NCBI RefSeq assembly: GCF_024508315.1
Contig: NZ_CP101987.1
Span: 2,976,001 to 3,040,000, forward strand
Direction: 5' to 3'
Length of the DNA: 64,000 bases
DNA from: Cellulomonas xiejunii
Lineage (GTDB): Bacteria; Actinomycetota; Actinomycetes; Actinomycetales; Cellulomonadaceae
The notes beneath the pieces were generated by a model. It ran no database searches, was not told the DNA's origin, and saw nothing but the letters and a program-made list of their open reading frames with translations. Positions 7,155 through 16,930 of this stretch are shown here, in pieces. Numbering within the stretch: the stretch's first letter is position 1; each line of letters starts with the position of its first letter. The position numbers and the translations under genes were made by a program.

Positions 7155-8075
7155 GTGGACGCACCCGCACCCGGCCGTCGCGGCGGCCTCGCCGCCGGCA
7201 TCGCCGCCTACGCGCTGTGGGGCGCGTTGCCCCTGTACTTCCCCCTGCTGACCCCTTCCGACCCGGTCGAGATCATCGCCCACCGCGTCGTGTGGTCCCT
7301 GCTGTTCTGCCTCGTCCTGCTGCAGCTCACGGGCGGCTGGAGCGCCTTCGTCACGATCCTGCGCGACCGCGGGCTGCTGCTGCGCCTCACGGTCGCCGCC
7401 CTGTTCCTCGCCGTCAACTGGCTCGTCTTCGTCCACGGCGTCACGACGGGGCACGTGGTCGACGCGGCGCTCGGCTACTTCATCAACCCGCTCGTCACGA
7501 TCGCGCTGGCGGTGCTCGTCCTCAAGGAGCGGCTGCGCGCCGTCCAGTGGGTCGCGGTCGGCTCGGGCGCCGCCGCCGTCGTCGTCCTCGCGGTCGGCTA
7601 CGGACGGCTGCCCTGGATCGCCCTGGTCCTGGCCGGCAGCTTCGGTGCCTACGGGCTCATCAAGAGCCGCGTCGGGCCCCGCGTCGCCGCCCTGCCCGGG
7701 CTGGCGGCCGAGACCGCCGTCCTGACCCCCGTCGCCGTGGTCTACCTCGGGTGGCTCCACGCGACGGGCAGCGGCACGTTCGCACTCGACCTCCACGGGC
7801 TGGCCCTCGCCGGCACAGGGGTGCTCACCGCCGTCCCGCTGCTGCTCTTCAACTCCGCGGCCCGCCGGCTCCCGCTGACGACCGTGGGGCTGCTGCAGTA
7901 CCTCGCCCCCGTGCTCCAGCTCGCGATCGGCGTCCTCGTCGCCGGCGAGCAGATGCCCCCGGCCCGTTGGTGGGGCTTCGGCCTCGTGTGGCTCGCCCTC
8001 CTCGTGCTCACCGTCGACGGGCTGCGGCACTCGCGGCGCGCCTCGCCCGGCCCCGCGGCCCGCGCCGCGCCCTGA
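7155..8075 (+). CDS. RarD-like EamA-family transporter
   Basis: A 306-residue integral membrane protein with about ten hydrophobic helices in two EamA halves. The N-terminus RGGLAAGIAAYALWGALPLY is the RarD signature, followed by EIIAHRVVWS and FINPLVTIALAVLVLKERL. RarD proteins are drug/metabolite-type exporters of unproven substrate. The start is the GTG at 7155, directly after a -10 box and without a ribosome site, consistent with a leaderless mRNA. Longer in-frame starts upstream would encode a basic non-membrane extension. The gene is a single unit between divergent fprA and the convergent FHA protein. Confidence 0.9.
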   Translation: MDAPAPGRRGGLAAGIAAYALWGALPLYFPLLTPSDPVEIIAHRVVWSLLFCLVLLQLTGGWSAFVTILRDRGLLLRLTVAALFLAVNWLVFVHGVTTGHVVDAALGYFINPLVTIALAVLVLKERLRAVQWVAVGSGAAAVVVLAVGYGRLPWIALVLAGSFGAYGLIKSRVGPRVAALPGLAAETAVLTPVAVVYLGWLHATGSGTFALDLHGLALAGTGVLTAVPLLLFNSAARRLPLTTVGLLQYLAPVLQLAIGVLVAGEQMPPARWWGFGLVWLALLVLTVDGLRHSRRASPGPAARAAP

Positions 8076-8104
8076 CGGCGCACGGCGTCACGGGCGCGTC
8101 GTCG

Positions 8105-8153
8105 GTCCGACTCGTCAGTCCGACTCGTGAGTCCGACTCGTCAGTCCGACTCG
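8105..8153. repeat. Four tandem 13-bp repeats over a gene end
   Basis: The unit GTCCGACTCGTCA is repeated almost perfectly (copy 2 has G for C at position 12, and copy 4 diverges in its last three bases). The TGA stop of the minus-strand FHA gene lies in copy 3. The array fills the space towards the convergent RarD-like gene. It probably arose by slippage. Confidence 0.8.
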
Positions 8154-9742
8154 ACGCGCGCCTCGCGGTCGCCCAGACGCACCGTCCACCCGGCACCGAC
8201 CAGGGCACGGGTCCCCGGCGGCAGCACGCGTGCCGTCCCCGCGGGGTCGATGACGACGGTGCCGTTCGTGGACCCGCGGTCCGCGACCCAGATCGCCGAG
8301 TCCTCGTCCGCCGTGGCCGCCTGCGGCCCGAACTCGGCGTGGACCCGGGACAGGGAGCGTGCGGCGTCGTTCAGCACGATCACGTGCAGGATGTCCTCGC
8401 CGTCCTCGGCGCGTGGGCCACGGCCCACCAGACCCCGTCCGACGACGCGGACCCGCTCACCCGTGTCGAAGTGCAGCGCCAGCGTGCCCGTCCGACGCCG
8501 CAGCGACTCGGGGTCGCGCACGCGCGTGTGCTCGAGCTCGGCGAGGTCCTCGTCGAACGCCGGGACCGGGACCGGGGCCGGGGCCGGGGCCGGGGCCGGG
8601 GCCGGGAGCACGTCACCGCCCTGCCGGCGTGCCTGCGGCGGCGGCGGCAGCAGGTCCGACACGGGCCGCGCCGCGACGGGCTGCGGGGCGGACCCGGCGG
8701 GCGCCGCGGGGAGCAGGTCAGGGGCGGGGGGCGCGGGGACGGGCGGCTGCGCGGCCGACGAGGTGGGCGGCGCGGGAGCGAGGAGGAAGTCGTCGACGAC
8801 GGGTGCGGACGTCGGCGTCGGGGGAACCGACGGCACCGACGGTGTCCACGGCCGTGCCGCGTCCTGCGACCCACCGGACGCGGCGGCACGCGGGGGCCGA
8901 CGCGCCTCGGCCTGCTGTGCGGCCGCCCGCACGACGGTCGTCCCCGAGGCCTTGTCGTGCCACCCCCGGCGCCGCGGGCCGGAGTCCCACGCGGCGGAGG
9001 CGGCCACCACCCAGTTGCCGACCAGGCACGCCAGCACCCCCAGGCCCACCACGAGCTGCCGCACGAACGCGCGTCCCACACCGGGGACACCACCCGTGCG
9101 GTCGTCGACCGTGCGCAGTCCCAGCAGACGCGCGCCGAGCGTGGCCCCGCCGACCCCCTCGGCGACGACCTGCGCGACCGCCACGAGAAGGCCCAGCAGA
9201 GCGGGCAACAGCTGCAGACCGCCGTCCGACGTGCTGGCGACGAGGAGGCCCACCCCTGCCGCCGCGGCCGCTGCGACCACGTCGATCGCGTACGCGAGGA
9301 CGCGCCTGCCGACGGACGGCGGGACGTCCGCCACGCGGGACGGCCCCGACCGCGTCGCCCGCACCGACCGGCGCACGTCGCGCGCTGCCGCGCTCCCGTC
9401 GAAGGACGCGGCCGGCCCTGCTGCCGGGGGCGCTGCGTACCCCGGCGGCGGGCTCGCGGCACGCCGCGACGCGGACCGCGGCACGTTCGCGGGAGCGGTC
9501 GCGACCGGCGCGGCGGCCGGCTCCCCCACGTCCGCGCGCGGCAGCGCACGGCCTGCTGACGCCCGTCGACCCGTCAGGCCGGCCGTGGGCGGCGCGTCGT
9601 CGGCGTCGGTCGCGTCGTCCTCACCCGCGGCGGGGCGCGCGATCAGCGGGACCCTGGCCCCGCAGACCGCGCAGGACTCGGCGTCGGGGGCGAGCGGCAT
9701 GCCGCACGATGCGCAGCGCGGGGCCGAGGCGCGGGTGCTCAC
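8141..9742 (-). CDS. Zinc-ribbon / RDD membrane domain / FHA domain protein
   Basis: A 533-residue three-part protein. Residues 10-27 form a four-Cys zinc ribbon (CASC and CAVC). After a disordered region, residues of about 140-265 are an RDD membrane domain with three hydrophobic helices (RRVLAYAIDVV, LGARLLGLRTVDD, GWHDKASGT). A long Pro/Ala-rich linker with (AP)n runs follows. A C-terminal FHA phosphothreonine-binding domain (about 410-533) carries GRG, SRVHAEFG and DRGSTNGT. It starts at GTG 9742, with GGAGG 7 nt upstream. The neighbouring PP2C phosphatase, 28 bp upstream on the same strand, suggests a Ser/Thr phosphorylation circuit. No kinase is in the window. The partner protein is unknown. 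Confidence 0.85.
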   Translation of the reverse strand: MSTRASAPRCASCGMPLAPDAESCAVCGARVPLIARPAAGEDDATDADDAPPTAGLTGRRASAGRALPRADVGEPAAAPVATAPANVPRSASRRAASPPPGYAAPPAAGPAASFDGSAAARDVRRSVRATRSGPSRVADVPPSVGRRVLAYAIDVVAAAAAAGVGLLVASTSDGGLQLLPALLGLLVAVAQVVAEGVGGATLGARLLGLRTVDDRTGGVPGVGRAFVRQLVVGLGVLACLVGNWVVAASAAWDSGPRRRGWHDKASGTTVVRAAAQQAEARRPPRAAASGGSQDAARPWTPSVPSVPPTPTSAPVVDDFLLAPAPPTSSAAQPPVPAPPAPDLLPAAPAGSAPQPVAARPVSDLLPPPPQARRQGGDVLPAPAPAPAPAPVPVPAFDEDLAELEHTRVRDPESLRRRTGTLALHFDTGERVRVVGRGLVGRGPRAEDGEDILHVIVLNDAARSLSRVHAEFGPQAATADEDSAIWVADRGSTNGTVVIDPAGTARVLPPGTRALVGAGWTVRLGDREARVESD

Positions 9743-9770
9743 GGGCGGTCCTCCGGGGTCGGGTGCGCGG

Positions 9771-10541
9771 TCATCGTGCCATGTCGGCAGGCTCTGACGC
9801 GCTCGACTCCCGGTGGACGGTGACCGCGTCCACCACGACGACCGTCACGTTGTCCTGGGCGTCCGCGGCGAGCGCCTCGCGCACCAGACGCTCCGCCGCC
9901 GCACGCGGGTGCCGTTCGGTGCGCAGCACGGCCTGGACGCGAGCGTCGGACAGCGCCTCGGTGAGTCCGTCGGAGCACACGACCATGCGGTCGCCGTGGC
10001 TCACCGGGAACATCCGCAGGTCGGGGTCGACGCGCGAGGCGCCGCCCCCCAGGACGCGCGTCACGACGTGCCGGCGGGGGTGCCGTGCGGCGTCCTCGAC
10101 CGCGACCAGCCCCTGCTCGACGAGCTCGGCCACCTCGGAGTGGTCCCGGGTGAGCTGTTCGAGCATCCCCCCGACCATGCGGTACGTGCGCGAGTCGCCG
10201 ACGTTCAGCACGAGCCAGCAGGGCACACCCGCGTGCTCGGTCACGACGACACCGGTGATCGTCGTCCCGGGGCGCCGCTCCCCCTCGGCCGGGAGGTCCC
10301 GGACCCTGCGGTGGGCGTCGCGCACGACGCGCGTCACGTCGTCCATCGTCGGGGTGGAGCCCGCGAGCTCACGGACGACCTCCACCGCGAGGCGGGACGC
10401 GACCTCGCCGGCCTCGTGACCGCCCATGCCGTCGGCGACGAGGTACAGCCCGTCCGCGGCCCACGCCGTGTCCTCGTTGGTCTCGCGCGCCGCCTGGTCG
10501 CTGGCGACACCGGAACGCAGCCGCACGCCGGGGACGGTCAT
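9771..10541 (-). CDS. PP2C-family Ser/Thr protein phosphatase
   Basis: A 256-residue soluble phosphatase with all the PP2C metal-site motifs in order: RETNEDTA, VADGMGGHEAGEVAS, GTTITG, LNVGDSRTYR, VVCSDGLTE and AQDNVTVVVV. It resembles the catalytic part of PstP/PrpC but has no membrane helix or extracellular region. It is followed after 28 bp by the FHA/RDD gene and preceded after 10 bp by the prenyl synthase gene, so it may be read in one transcript with them. It probably removes phosphates from the FHA protein's ligand or partner, which is inference. Confidence 0.93.
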   Translation of the reverse strand: MTVPGVRLRSGVASDQAARETNEDTAWAADGLYLVADGMGGHEAGEVASRLAVEVVRELAGSTPTMDDVTRVVRDAHRRVRDLPAEGERRPGTTITGVVVTEHAGVPCWLVLNVGDSRTYRMVGGMLEQLTRDHSEVAELVEQGLVAVEDAARHPRRHVVTRVLGGGASRVDPDLRMFPVSHGDRMVVCSDGLTEALSDARVQAVLRTERHPRAAAERLVREALAADAQDNVTVVVVDAVTVHRESSASEPADMAR

Positions 10542-10551
10542 CGCGGCCGCA

Positions 10552-11559
10552 TCACGAGGCCCGGTCGACCAGCGCGTCGGCGAAAGCGACCATCGCGTCC
10601 TTCGCGGCGCCCGCGGGCAGCGGTGCCAGCTCCGTCACGGCCTGCCGCGCCAGATCGACGGCCCGCCGACGCGTGACGGCGACGACCTCGTGCTCGCGGA
10701 GCGCCGCGACCGCCTCCGCGAGGTCCGCGTCGTCGGTCAGGTCGGCGTCGAGCAGCTCCAGGACGTCCCGGTCCGTGGAGCCCACGGGGGCGTCCGCGGC
10801 GCGCGCGCGCAGCAGCAGCGCGGGCATCGTGGGCACCCGCTCCCGCAGGTCGGTGCCGGGCGTCTTGCCCGTGACCGTGCCGTCCGACGTCAGGTCGATC
10901 ACGTCGTCCGCGAGCTGGAACGCGACACCCACGGTCTCCCCGAACTGCGTGACCGTGCGCACCACGTCAGGCCCGCAGCCGGCGAACATGGCACCGAACC
11001 GCGCCGACGTCGCGATGAGGGACGCCGTCTTGTCCGAGAGCACCTGCAGGTAGTGCGCGACGGGGTCCTCGTCCGGGCGCGGGCCGACGGTCTCGCGGAG
11101 CTGACCGAGGCACAGCCGCTCGAACGTCTGCGCCTGGATCCGCACGGCCTCCGGGCCGAGGCCCGAGACGATGGAGGAGGCACGGGCGAACAGCAGGTCG
11201 CCCGTGAGGATCGCGACGGAGTTGCCCCACACCTCGTGCGCCGACGGCGCCCCGCGGCGCAGCGGGGCGGAGTCCATGACGTCGTCGTGGTACAGCGTCG
11301 CGAGGTGGGTGAGCTCGACGACGGCCGCCGCGTCGACGACCTCTCGACGCTCGCCGTCACCGAGCTCGGCCGTGAGCAGCGTGAGCAGCGGGCGCAGCCG
11401 CTTGCCCCCGGCGTCGACGAGGTGACGCGACGCGTCGTGGGCGATCGGGTCGGCGTACGTCACGGCGTCACGCAGGAGCTCCTCGACGAGCCTGAGGCGC
11501 CCCGTGAGGCGCTCGGCGAGCGCGGCGTCGTGCAGGGGAAGGGCGAGAGCGGTCGTCAC
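10552..11559 (-). CDS. Polyprenyl diphosphate synthase (menaquinone side chain)
   Basis: A 335-residue trans-prenyltransferase. The first aspartate-rich motif is DDVMD in LYHDDVMDSAPLRRG and the second is DDVID in FQLADDVIDLTSD. GGKRLRPLL binds the isopentenyl substrate. Small residues before the first motif imply a long product, such as the octa- or nonaprenyl chain of menaquinone. It sits 97 bp after nuoN, and homologues commonly follow nuo or menaquinone genes in actinobacteria. The start GTG 11559 is exactly 6 nt after a TAGGTT box (11571..11566), so it also has its own leaderless promoter. The exact chain length cannot be read off. Confidence 0.93.
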   Translation of the reverse strand: MTTALALPLHDAALAERLTGRLRLVEELLRDAVTYADPIAHDASRHLVDAGGKRLRPLLTLLTAELGDGERREVVDAAAVVELTHLATLYHDDVMDSAPLRRGAPSAHEVWGNSVAILTGDLLFARASSIVSGLGPEAVRIQAQTFERLCLGQLRETVGPRPDEDPVAHYLQVLSDKTASLIATSARFGAMFAGCGPDVVRTVTQFGETVGVAFQLADDVIDLTSDGTVTGKTPGTDLRERVPTMPALLLRARAADAPVGSTDRDVLELLDADLTDDADLAEAVAALREHEVVAVTRRRAVDLARQAVTELAPLPAGAAKDAMVAFADALVDRAS

Positions 11560-11565
11560 AGCACG

Positions 11566-11571
11566 AACCTA
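11566..11571 (-). promoter_or_regulatory. -10 box of a probable leaderless transcript (prenyl synthase)
   Basis: On the minus strand TAGGTT is followed by exactly six bases and then the GTG start, the same geometry as several other genes here. Confidence 0.5.
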
Positions 11572-11656
11572 TCCGCACGGCACCCGCAGGACGGAACCGA
11601 GGACGTGTGATGTCCGATGGCTCCCGGTCCGGTGGCGGGACCCCGCCCGCATCGGC

Positions 11657-13360
11657 TCACGGCAGCAGGACCGCCACCGACGCGATGGCGTCCAGCACCG
11701 GCGACGGCGCGACCCCGAGCACGACGGTGAGCAGCGCGCACACTGCCACGGCGACCACGGTCAGACCCTCGCCCCCGACGACGGTCGCGCGCGTGGTCCG
11801 CTCGGCCTCGACCGTCGCGACAGCCGGGCGTGCCAGGGTCTCCTCGTCGGTCCCGCCCACCGGCGCCGCAGGAGCGTCCGGCGTGAGCGAGGACACCTCC
11901 CCGCGGACCGTGCCGGTCGCGTCGTCGCTCTCCGTGAAGAACATGAGAACGATGATGCGGACGTAGAAGAAGGCCGCGGCCGCCGACGCGAGCACGCCGA
12001 TCAGCGCGAGCGGCCAGGCACCGCCCTCGACTGCGGCGGAGAAGACGGCGAACTTGCCGACGAAGCCCGCCGTGAGCGGGATGCCCGCGAACGACAGCAG
12101 GAAGAGCGTGAAGGTCACCGCCACGACCGGGTGGGTGCGCCCCAGCCCTGCCCACTGCGACAGGCGCGTGGCCTCGCCGAGCACCGCCGGGGCGTCGTCG
12201 TCACCGGTCCCCCGCTCCCGGACGAGCGACACCAGGCCGAATGCCCCGACCGTGGTCGCACCGTAGGCGAGCAGGTAGAACAGCACCGCCGTGATGCCCG
12301 AGTCCTGCAGCGCGACCACGCCGGTCAGGACGAAGCCCGCGTGCGCGATCGACGAGTACGCGAGCAAGCGCTTCACGTCCGTCTGCACCAGCGCGGCGAC
12401 CGTGCCGACCACCATGGTGATGATCGCGACGACCCACAGGACGACCTCGAGGTCCCACGCCATGCCCGGGAGCATGCCGTACACGACGCGCAGCAGCGCA
12501 CCGAACGCGGCGACCTTGGTGCACGCCGCCATGAAGCCGGTGACCGGCGTCGGCGCGCCCTGGTAGACGTCGGGGGTCCACATGTGGAACGGCACCGCGC
12601 CGACCTTGAAGAAGAGCCCCGCGAGCAGGAGCAGGGACCCGACCACGAGCAGGCCCTCCATGCCGTTGGGCGTCGCCGTCGCCGCCGCGATGTCCGCGTA
12701 CCGCAGCGACCCGGAGTACCCGTACAGCAGCCCGATGCCGAAGAGCATGACGGCCGAGACGAAGGCGCCCAGCAGGAAGTACTTCATCGACGCCTCCTGC
12801 GACAGCAGGCGGCGGCGGCGTGCCATGCCGGACAGCAGGTACAGCGGGAGCGACAGCACCTCGAGCGCGACGAACAGCATCAGCAGGTCGGTGGTCGCGG
12901 GGAAGATCATCATGCCGCCGGTGGCGAACAGCAGCAGCGGGTACACCTCGGTCTGGCGCAGGCCCTTGCTGCGGGCGATCTCCTCGTAGTCCGAGCCCGG
13001 GACGGCGGCGACGGACGGCGCGAACGCGTCCTCCCCGCCGGCCACGCGGTCGGCGAAGAGCAGCGTCGACAGCAGCGCGAGCAGCGCGATCGTGGCCTGG
13101 AGCACGAGGGTCGGCCCGTCGACGACGAGCGAGCCGCCCAGCACGTCGGTGCCACCGGTGAGCTCGACGTCGTTCCAGAGTGCGGCGACCGCCAGCAGGG
13201 CGCCGGCGAGCGACGCGAGCGTCAGCGCGACCTGCACGACGCGGCGCCGCGCGGCCGGCACGAACGCCTCGACGAGCACGCCGACGACGGCGGCCACCAG
13301 CACGACCAGCACGGGCAGCATCGGCCCCCATGCGATCTCGGGCGCGGTGAAGTCGCTCAC
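11657..13360 (-). CDS. nuoN: NADH-quinone oxidoreductase subunit N
   Basis: A 567-residue antiporter-like subunit of the complex I membrane arm, with about 14 helices. Conserved points include PLYLLSGMARRR, GAVPFHMWTPDVYQGAPTPV with the proton-channel Lys just before it (FFKVGAVPFH), and LLAYSSIAHAGF. The GTG start (13360) overlaps the nuoM stop by four bases. An insert near the C-terminus (about residues 480-525, acidic, EVSSLTPDAPAAPVGG) lengthens the protein beyond the roughly 485 residues of E. coli NuoN. Last gene of the nuo set. Confidence 0.97.
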   Translation of the reverse strand: MSDFTAPEIAWGPMLPVLVVLVAAVVGVLVEAFVPAARRRVVQVALTLASLAGALLAVAALWNDVELTGGTDVLGGSLVVDGPTLVLQATIALLALLSTLLFADRVAGGEDAFAPSVAAVPGSDYEEIARSKGLRQTEVYPLLLFATGGMMIFPATTDLLMLFVALEVLSLPLYLLSGMARRRRLLSQEASMKYFLLGAFVSAVMLFGIGLLYGYSGSLRYADIAAATATPNGMEGLLVVGSLLLLAGLFFKVGAVPFHMWTPDVYQGAPTPVTGFMAACTKVAAFGALLRVVYGMLPGMAWDLEVVLWVVAIITMVVGTVAALVQTDVKRLLAYSSIAHAGFVLTGVVALQDSGITAVLFYLLAYGATTVGAFGLVSLVRERGTGDDDAPAVLGEATRLSQWAGLGRTHPVVAVTFTLFLLSFAGIPLTAGFVGKFAVFSAAVEGGAWPLALIGVLASAAAAFFYVRIIVLMFFTESDDATGTVRGEVSSLTPDAPAAPVGGTDEETLARPAVATVEAERTTRATVVGGEGLTVVAVAVCALLTVVLGVAPSPVLDAIASVAVLLP

Positions 13361-14904
13361 TGGTCACTCCCTTCCGTACCGGCGGTGGTCGTCGTGGGGG
13401 CCACGTCGTCGATGCCGAGCTGCGAGACGCTCTCCTGCGCGGGCGGCCGGACCAGGTCCAGCGCGGGCCCGGGCACGAAGCCGAGGACGAGCATGAGCGC
13501 GACGAGCGGCCCGATCACCCACCGCTCGCGCGCCCAGACGTCGGACATGCCCGCCAGCTCGGGTCGCACCGGGCCGGTGAAGACCCGCTGGTAGAGCCAC
13601 AGGACGTAGACGGCGGCGAGCACGACGCCGAGCGTCGCGACGATCGCGGCCGCCGGGTGGCGCGCGAAGGTGCCGACGATGACGAGGAACTCGCTGACGA
13701 AGGTCGACAGGCCGGGCAGCGACAGCGCCGACAGGCCCACGACGAGGAACAGGCCGGCCAGTACGGGCACGACCTTCTGCAGACCGCCGAAGTCCACGAT
13801 CTGCTGGGACCCGCGCCGCGCGGCGAGGAACCCGACGAGCAGGAACAGCGCTCCCGTCGAGAGCCCGTGGTTGACCATGTAGAACGACGAGCCGGCGATC
13901 GACGTCGACGTGAACGCGAAGATCCCCAGCACCATGAAGCCGAAGTGCGACACCGAGGTGTACGCGACCAGGCGCATCATGTCCTTCTGCCCGATGGCCA
14001 GCAGCGCGCCGTAGAGGATCGAGACGACGGCGAGCACGATGATCACGGGGGCCGCCCAGCGCGACGCCTCGGGGAACAGCGGCAGGCACAGGGTGAGCAT
14101 CCCGAACGTACCGACCTTGTCGAGCACGCCGACCAGCAGGGTCGAGGTGCCCGCGGGCGCCTGCTGCGCCGCGTCCGGCAGCCACGTGTGGACCGGGAAC
14201 ATCGGCGCCTTGATGGCGAACGCGAGGAAGAACGACAGGAAGATCCACTTCTCCGTCGTCGGGTCCAGCTCGACGCCCACCAGGTTCTCGATCAGGAAGC
14301 CCTCGGGCCCGCCCGGTCCCTGCAGGTAGAGCGCGATGACGCCCACGAGCATGATCAGCCCGCCGGCGAGCGAGTAGAGCAGGAACTTCACGGCCGCGTA
14401 CCGCCGCTGGGCGCCGCCGAACGCGCCGATCATGAAGTAGACGGGGATGAGCATCGCCTCGAAGACGACGTAGAACAGGAAGACGTCGCGTGCCGCGAAC
14501 ACGAGCACGATGAACGCCTCGAGCAGGAGCACGAGCGCCAGGTAGTGGCGCAGCCGGTCGGTCGGCTCGTCCGTGGAGCCCTGCTCACGCCATGCCGCCA
14601 GCACGACGAGCGGCACGAGGACCACGGACATCGCGATCAGGGCGAGCCCCACGCCGTCGACGCCCAGCGCCCACGACACCCCCAGGGCGGGGATCCAGGG
14701 CGCGGTCTCGAGCAGCTGGTGGGTCGCCGCGTCGGCCGTGTCGAAGGCCGTGAAGGCCGCGACCACGAGCAGGACCTCGGCCAGGGCGAACCCGAGCGCG
14801 ACGGTCCGCGAGCGAGAGCGGGCACCGGCGGGGAGCAGCCACAGCGCGGCTGCCCCGACCAGCGGCAGCACCACCAGCGCGGTGAGCCAGGGGAAGTTCG
14901 ACAT
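13357..14904 (-). CDS. nuoM: NADH-quinone oxidoreductase subunit M
   Basis: A 515-residue proton-pumping antiporter-like subunit. Family landmarks are LYFVVFEAMLIPVYFMIG-type helix V (here FYVVFEAMLIPVYFMIGAFG), the KAPMFPVHTWLPDAAQQAP segment with the channel lysine, and YTSVSHFGFMVLG. It overlaps nuoN by four bases and follows nuoL after 30 bp. The length is typical. Confidence 0.98.
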   Translation of the reverse strand: MSNFPWLTALVVLPLVGAAALWLLPAGARSRSRTVALGFALAEVLLVVAAFTAFDTADAATHQLLETAPWIPALGVSWALGVDGVGLALIAMSVVLVPLVVLAAWREQGSTDEPTDRLRHYLALVLLLEAFIVLVFAARDVFLFYVVFEAMLIPVYFMIGAFGGAQRRYAAVKFLLYSLAGGLIMLVGVIALYLQGPGGPEGFLIENLVGVELDPTTEKWIFLSFFLAFAIKAPMFPVHTWLPDAAQQAPAGTSTLLVGVLDKVGTFGMLTLCLPLFPEASRWAAPVIIVLAVVSILYGALLAIGQKDMMRLVAYTSVSHFGFMVLGIFAFTSTSIAGSSFYMVNHGLSTGALFLLVGFLAARRGSQQIVDFGGLQKVVPVLAGLFLVVGLSALSLPGLSTFVSEFLVIVGTFARHPAAAIVATLGVVLAAVYVLWLYQRVFTGPVRPELAGMSDVWARERWVIGPLVALMLVLGFVPGPALDLVRPPAQESVSQLGIDDVAPTTTTAGTEGSDQ

Positions 14905-14934
14905 CAGTTCTCAGATCTCCTGTCGACTCTTCGG

Positions 14935-16920
14935 TCAGCCGCGCACGGCGAGGACGACGATCGCGAGCACGACCACACCGACGACCATGACCGCCGCGTA
15001 CGAGCGGGCGAAGCCGTTCTGGGCGCGGCGCACGACGTCGCCGAGGGCGACGGTCGCCCGGCCGATGCCGGTCACCGCCCCGTCGACGACGGCCTTGTCG
15101 CCGTACACCAGCGAGCGGGTCAGGTACTGGCCGGGTGCGACCAGGAGCGCGTCGTTGACGGTGTCCTGGTACAGGTCGACCCGGGCGGCACGCGTGAGCG
15201 CGGTACCCAGCGGCGGGGTCACCGGGACGGTCGAGATCGCGTAGCGACGCCACGCGAGGACGACCCCGAGCGCGACGGCGATCAGCGTGAGCGCGATCAG
15301 GACGGGCACGGCGAGCACGGGCTCGTGGTGCTCCGTGTGCCCCACCGACGGCTCGAGCCACTCGACGAAGCCCACGCGGGACAGGATCAGGCCCAGTCCG
15401 ACGGAGCCGACGGCGAGCACGATCATGGGCCACGTCATGAGCGCCGGGGACTCGTGCGGGTGCTGCTCGCTGCCGTCCTTCTTCGTGCTCCAGCGCTTCT
15501 GACCCTCGAAGGTCATGAAGAACAGCCGCGACATGTAGAACGCGGTGATGCCCGCACCGATCAGCGCGACGCCACCGAAGACCCACGCGCGCCACGGCTG
15601 CCCGTCGACGGGCACGAACGCCGCCTCGATGATCTTGTCCTTGCTGAAGAACCCGGCGAACGGCGGGATGCCGAGGATCGCGAGCCAGCCGGCCATGAAC
15701 GTGAAGTACGTGATCTTCATGTAGCGGCCCAGGCCGCCGAACCGGCGCATGTCCACCTGGTCGTCCATGCCGTGCATGACCGACCCGGCGCCGAGGAACA
15801 TGCCGGCCTTGAAGAAGCCGTGCGTCACCAGGTGGAAGATCGCGAACGCGTAGCCGATGGGCCCGAGGCCGGCGGCCAGCACCATGTAGCCGATCTGCGA
15901 CATCGTGGACGCGGCCAGCGCCTTCTTGATGTCGTCCTTGGCGCAGCCGACGATCGCGCCGAACAGCAGCGTGATCGCGCCGACGATCGCGACGACGAGC
16001 TGGGCCGTCGGCGCCGCCGTGAAGACCGCACCCGAGCGGATGATGAGGTACACGCCGGCGGTGACCATGGTCGCGGCGTGGATGAGCGCGGAGACCGGGG
16101 TCGGGCCCGCCATCGCGTCACCGAGCCAGGACTGCAGCGGGAACTGCGCCGACTTGCCGCAGGCCGCGAGCAGGAGCATGAGGCCGATCGCGGTGAGCGT
16201 GCCCTGCGGCACGTCGCCGGACGCGGCACCCGCCTCGACCGTCGCGAAGTCCAGGCTGCCGAACGTCGCGAACAGCAGCCCCATCGCGATCAGGAGACCG
16301 ACGTCGCCGACGCGGTTGGCCACGAACGCCTTCTTCGCGGCGACCGCGTACGGCGTGTGGTGGTTCCAGAAGCCGATGAGCAGGTACGAGGCGAGGCCCA
16401 CGCCCTCCCAGCCGACGAACAGCAGCACGTACGAGTCCGCGAGGACCAGCAGCAGCATCGCCGCGACGAACAGGTTGAGGTAGGCGAAGAACCGGCGCCG
16501 CGCCGCGTCGTGCTCCATGTACGCCACGGAGTACACGTGGATCAGGGTGCCGACGAAGGTCACGAGCAGCACGAAGGTCAGCGACAGCGGGTCCACGCGC
16601 AGGCCGGCGTCGATGCTCAACGCACCGGCGTCCAGCCAGCTCGCCAGGTGAACGTCGTGGACGCGCTCGCCGGCGGGCTGGCCGAGCACGGCCAGGAGCA
16701 GCACGACGCCGACGACGAAGGCGCCGGCCGAGGCGAGGACGCCCAGCCAGTGGCCCCACCGGTCGGCACGACGGCCGAGCAGCAGCAGCACCGCCGCCGA
16801 CAGCAGCGGCAGCGCGACGAGCCAGACGGCCGCCTGCCCGCCCGCCCACTCGGGGGCCGCGACGACCGGGGTCACCACCGGCAACACGGCAGGCGCGGTC
16901 AGGGAGATCAGGGTGTGCAC
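14935..16920 (-). CDS. nuoL: NADH-quinone oxidoreductase subunit L
   Basis: A 661-residue distal membrane subunit with about 16 helices. It has the lateral helix region at the C-terminus typical of NuoL. Motifs include [39 protein letters not shown] (given here in two parts, [11 protein letters not shown] and [11 protein letters not shown]), and [14 protein letters not shown]. It starts at GTG 16920, 10 bp after nuoK. The length matches the family (about 610-660). Confidence 0.98.
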   Translation of the reverse strand: MHTLISLTAPAVLPVVTPVVAAPEWAGGQAAVWLVALPLLSAAVLLLLGRRADRWGHWLGVLASAGAFVVGVVLLLAVLGQPAGERVHDVHLASWLDAGALSIDAGLRVDPLSLTFVLLVTFVGTLIHVYSVAYMEHDAARRRFFAYLNLFVAAMLLLVLADSYVLLFVGWEGVGLASYLLIGFWNHHTPYAVAAKKAFVANRVGDVGLLIAMGLLFATFGSLDFATVEAGAASGDVPQGTLTAIGLMLLLAACGKSAQFPLQSWLGDAMAGPTPVSALIHAATMVTAGVYLIIRSGAVFTAAPTAQLVVAIVGAITLLFGAIVGCAKDDIKKALAASTMSQIGYMVLAAGLGPIGYAFAIFHLVTHGFFKAGMFLGAGSVMHGMDDQVDMRRFGGLGRYMKITYFTFMAGWLAILGIPPFAGFFSKDKIIEAAFVPVDGQPWRAWVFGGVALIGAGITAFYMSRLFFMTFEGQKRWSTKKDGSEQHPHESPALMTWPMIVLAVGSVGLGLILSRVGFVEWLEPSVGHTEHHEPVLAVPVLIALTLIAVALGVVLAWRRYAISTVPVTPPLGTALTRAARVDLYQDTVNDALLVAPGQYLTRSLVYGDKAVVDGAVTGIGRATVALGDVVRRAQNGFARSYAAVMVVGVVVLAIVVLAVRG

Positions 16921-16930
16921 GTGCTGCCCC

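Noticed and set aside
8105..8153. CRISPR array
   Set aside because: The 13-bp units are directly contiguous with no spacers, and no cas genes are present. The same applies to the arrays at 44816, 58344 and 60776.
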